Assembly: GCA_945883615.1 (NCBI GenBank)
Contig: CAMCYB010000016.1
Location: 1 to 36,390 of the forward strand
DNA length: 36,390 nt
Origin: Bordetella parapertussis
GTDB taxonomy: Bacteria; Pseudomonadota; Gammaproteobacteria; Burkholderiales; Burkholderiaceae_B
Direction: 5' to 3'
The position numbers were made by a program, and so were the translations under genes. The notes below the pieces were generated by a model. It made no database searches. It had not been told where the DNA came from and was given only the letters and a program-made list of their open reading frames with translations. Every line of letters begins with the position of its first letter. The stretch's first letter is position 1. Of the stretch, positions 34,753 to 36,390 are shown one piece after another.

Positions 34753-35745
34753 TTAACGACCCACGGCTTTCAAAGCTTCGTCAAGCTTTTCTTTACCGCC
34801 AATGCTTTTGTAAAACTTAGGCCAAACTTGCGTGGTTGCTTTACTGATCCATTCTTTTTCACCATCAGCAGGGGCTGATATTTGCATGCCACGTGCTAAC
34901 AAGTCTTGCTTCATTTTGTCTTCGGTTTGTTTTAACCAAACAAAACTGTGCTCGGTTGCCTCAGCACCTGCTTCAAGAATAGCTTTTTGAACATCTGCAG
35001 GTTGTTTTTGAAAAACTGATTCGCTCACGATCAAAGGCTCAAGTGAGAACACATAGCGAATGCTGGTAACGTACTTTTGCACTTCATAAAACTTCATGGC
35101 GTAAACAGTGATGTAAGGGTTGTCTTGACCATCGACCACGCCTTGTTGCAAAGCGGTGAATGTTTCTGACCATGCCATGGGCACAGGGTTGATGCCCCAA
35201 GCTTGATAGGTGGCAATCATGATTTCGTTCTTAGGTACGCGAATCTTTAAACCCTTTAAATCTTCAAGCGTGGTGACAGGTTTTTTAGAGTTGGTTAGTA
35301 CACGAAAACCCGTGTATGTCCAACCCACAATGCGTACCTTAGCGTCACGAATCGTATTAGCGGTGAGCTCTTTTGAAAGTGGCCCAGTCGTTAATATCTT
35401 TGCGTCTTCTGCACTTTGAATCACGTAAGGCAGTGTTAAAACGCCTAAGGTGGGTGAAAAAGGTGTCATGTTATTGATGGCCAAGACTGAGAAGTCAAGG
35501 GCACCTATTGCCGCGTTACTGACAGTGTCTTCTTCGCTACCGAGTTGGCCGTTAGGAAATAAATCAACGGTGTCTTTGCCCGCGCGTTTTGCTTCAAAAG
35601 ATTTTTTAAAGAAGGTCGCAAATTCCCACTGTGTGCCGCCTTGTGCGTCACCCACTGCAACTTTAAACGTGGTGGCCATGACGCTGGTTGATACCAGCGC
35701 GCTGATTGCTAATACTGAAAGTGCTAATGTTTTCCTGATAATCAT
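34753..35745 (-). CDS. dctP: TRAP transporter substrate-binding protein DctP
   Basis: The periplasmic binding protein of the DctPQM system; 330 residues. Residues 1-24 form a signal peptide (hydrophobic core, SVMA cleavage region), so it is exported. The family core shows FPNGQLGSEEDTVSNAAIGA (about 62-81), the carboxylate-binding arginine region LKGLKIRVP (about 164-172) and VDGQDNPYITVYAMKFYEV (about 199-217). DctP proteins mostly bind C4-dicarboxylates or sugar acids; the ligand here is not known. The ATG follows GGAG with 7 bases of spacing. A gene for an NTF2-like protein precedes it by 36 bp. Confidence 0.94.
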   Translation of the reverse strand: MIIRKTLALSVLAISALVSTSVMATTFKVAVGDAQGGTQWEFATFFKKSFEAKRAGKDTVDLFPNGQLGSEEDTVSNAAIGALDFSVLAINNMTPFSPTLGVLTLPYVIQSAEDAKILTTGPLSKELTANTIRDAKVRIVGWTYTGFRVLTNSKKPVTTLEDLKGLKIRVPKNEIMIATYQAWGINPVPMAWSETFTALQQGVVDGQDNPYITVYAMKFYEVQKYVTSIRYVFSLEPLIVSESVFQKQPADVQKAILEAGAEATEHSFVWLKQTEDKMKQDLLARGMQISAPADGEKEWISKATTQVWPKFYKSIGGKEKLDEALKAVGR

Positions 35746-35781
35746 TTTACGTCTCCAAGGTGCAAGATTAAATTCGAACTG

Positions 35782-36180
35782 TTAACGAGCTAAGATCGTT
35801 GGGCGATCTTTTCTAAATGCATTTTTGACCGAGATTTTGCCATCGCGGAAAGTAAATACATCGACCATTCGAGCCTCAATGCGAGTCCCGTCAGATTTGG
35901 TACCGGCAAAGGTGCATTCGGCAACACCACGGTCGCCACATACAAAATAGTCGCCATCAGACCATGATGCATCGGGGCAGGTTTGCCAAGCTAAGGCTAA
36001 CCCATCGCGCAGTTGCGCTGTGCCTTTAAAAGTGCGACCCAGTATGTCTGGTCCGCCTACTGAGTGAAACGTGCAATCGTCTGTCACAAAAGTCATGAGT
36101 GCTTCTAAGTCATGATCATTCCAAGCCTGTGCAAAAGCTTTTAGGGTGTCAACGGAAACGGTGTTTTGTGATGAACTCAT
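35782..36180 (-). CDS. NTF2-like / SnoaL-type small protein
   Basis: A 132-residue cytosolic protein with the cone-shaped NTF2-like fold pattern. An N-terminal helix (TLKAFAQAWNDHDLEALMTF) comes first, then TDDCTFHSVGG, AQLRDGLALAW and a C-terminal sheet ending VDVFTFRDGKISVKNAFRKD. Family members include isomerases, hydratases and dehydratases such as SnoaL and ketosteroid isomerase, but many have no known activity. It starts the TRAP operon, so it may act on the imported substrate; this is inference from position. The likely start is ATG 36180. IS66-family DNA begins 65 bp upstream, so the native promoter may lie within that interval or have been displaced. Confidence 0.85.
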   Translation of the reverse strand: MSSSQNTVSVDTLKAFAQAWNDHDLEALMTFVTDDCTFHSVGGPDILGRTFKGTAQLRDGLALAWQTCPDASWSDGDYFVCGDRGVAECTFAGTKSDGTRIEARMVDVFTFRDGKISVKNAFRKDRPTILAR

Positions 36181-36245
36181 CTGTGAACCAACCTTTATTT
36201 ACTGTGTGTTTTGATCATGTATTAAGTGTTCTTGTATGTATCTTA

Positions 36246-36390
36246 GTAAGCGTCCAGCGAACACATATTGCCAGAACGCATGATTTTGATTTCGGTTAAG
36301 CAGCAACAACTTCAGGTTGCCAGCGATGTGGCAATAGTTCTTCGATCTGACTGGCTTTCTGCGTGGGCAGTCGAGTCAGTACATCTTTGA
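36246..36390. mobile_element. IS66-family insertion sequence, one end (continues past window)
   Basis: The sequence starting GTAAGCGTCCAGCG at 36246 resembles the terminal inverted repeat of IS66-family elements, which begin GTAAGCG. Fifty bases inside, the C-terminal part of an IS66 transposase gene ends. The 8 bases before it (36238-36245, GTATCTTA) would be the target duplication if the insertion is intact; the other copy is outside the window. Confidence 0.75.
36296..36390 (-). CDS. IS66-family transposase (TnpC), C-terminal fragment
   Basis: Only the last 30 codons are in the window; the gene runs in from the right edge. The frame reads DVLTRLPTQKASQIEELLPH followed by RWQP and a TAA stop. 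This matches the C-terminal element of IS66 TnpC transposases, where a leucine-arginine-leucine-proline motif precedes LLPxxW. The fragment shows no stop or frameshift. The catalytic DDE domain is outside the window. Whether the element is complete cannot be told. Confidence 0.85.
   Translation of the reverse strand, partial: KDVLTRLPTQKASQIEELLPHRWQPEVVAA

Noticed and set aside
1..36390. Sigma-54 (-24/-12) promoters near rpoN or the TRAP operons
   Set aside because: I looked for TGGCAC with TTGC at the right spacing in the gaps and saw no convincing match. A matrix scan would be needed to exclude weaker sites.
1..36390. tRNA or rRNA genes
   Set aside because: No cloverleaf with conserved T-loop sequence or rRNA-like stretch was seen in the short intergenic regions. 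I could not run a covariance search.

Overview
The window looks like a chromosomal segment of a Betaproteobacterium of the order Burkholderiales, most likely an Alcaligenaceae relative with a moderate GC content (mid-40s to about 50 %, judged by eye). The basis is the gene content: DUF4936, DUF455, DUF3429 and paired DUF2868/DUF3482 proteins, a smg-gluQ-topB run, a long LeuA, and two TRAP transport systems of the kind abundant in Alcaligenaceae. I found no rRNA, tRNA, CRISPR array, phage or replication origin. The right edge runs into one end of an IS66-family insertion sequence.

Layout. 1-3259: a TAXI-type TRAP system (binding protein and fused permease) with a hairpin between the genes. 3366-8860: a co-directional run of smg, gluQ, topB (with a histone-H1-like Lys/Ala tail), panB (of a type resembling alphaproteobacterial PanB) and a SET-domain lysine methyltransferase. 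8886-11158: DUF3429 membrane protein (minus), then a DUF455 ferritin-like protein, ubiX and DUF4936 (plus). 11161-13784: leuA on the minus strand behind a 332-bp leader that looks like a leucine attenuator, and behind that a small membrane protein divergent from rpoN. 13800-15188: rpoN. 15255-20737 (minus): a Cys-motif membrane-anchored protein, prfC, rhlE and a DUF3482 GTPase that overlaps a DUF2868 membrane protein (to 22128).

22219-28180 holds the least understood system: two versions of the circularly permuted ATP-grasp plus alpha-E pair, placed back to back. On the minus strand they are separate genes coupled through a hairpin with the Shine-Dalgarno in its loop. On the plus strand they are fused in one 845-residue protein that overlaps a transglutaminase-like cysteine hydrolase. 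Comparative genomics has proposed that such sets make or trim peptide bonds, but no product is known to me. The fused copy lacks the glycine-rich loop seen in the split copy.

28186-32472: a small lipoprotein, a small protein preceded by a 14-bp tandem repeat that writes a chain of overlapping mini-ORFs, a PLP-dependent cysteine-synthase-like enzyme, a mercaptopyruvate-type sulfurtransferase (minus) and a divergent MocR/GntR-type PLP regulator with a candidate direct-repeat operator. 32570-36180 (minus): an NTF2-like protein and a DctP-DctQ-DctM TRAP transporter, with several hairpins between dctP and dctQ. The IS66 end lies 65 bp upstream of this operon's first gene.
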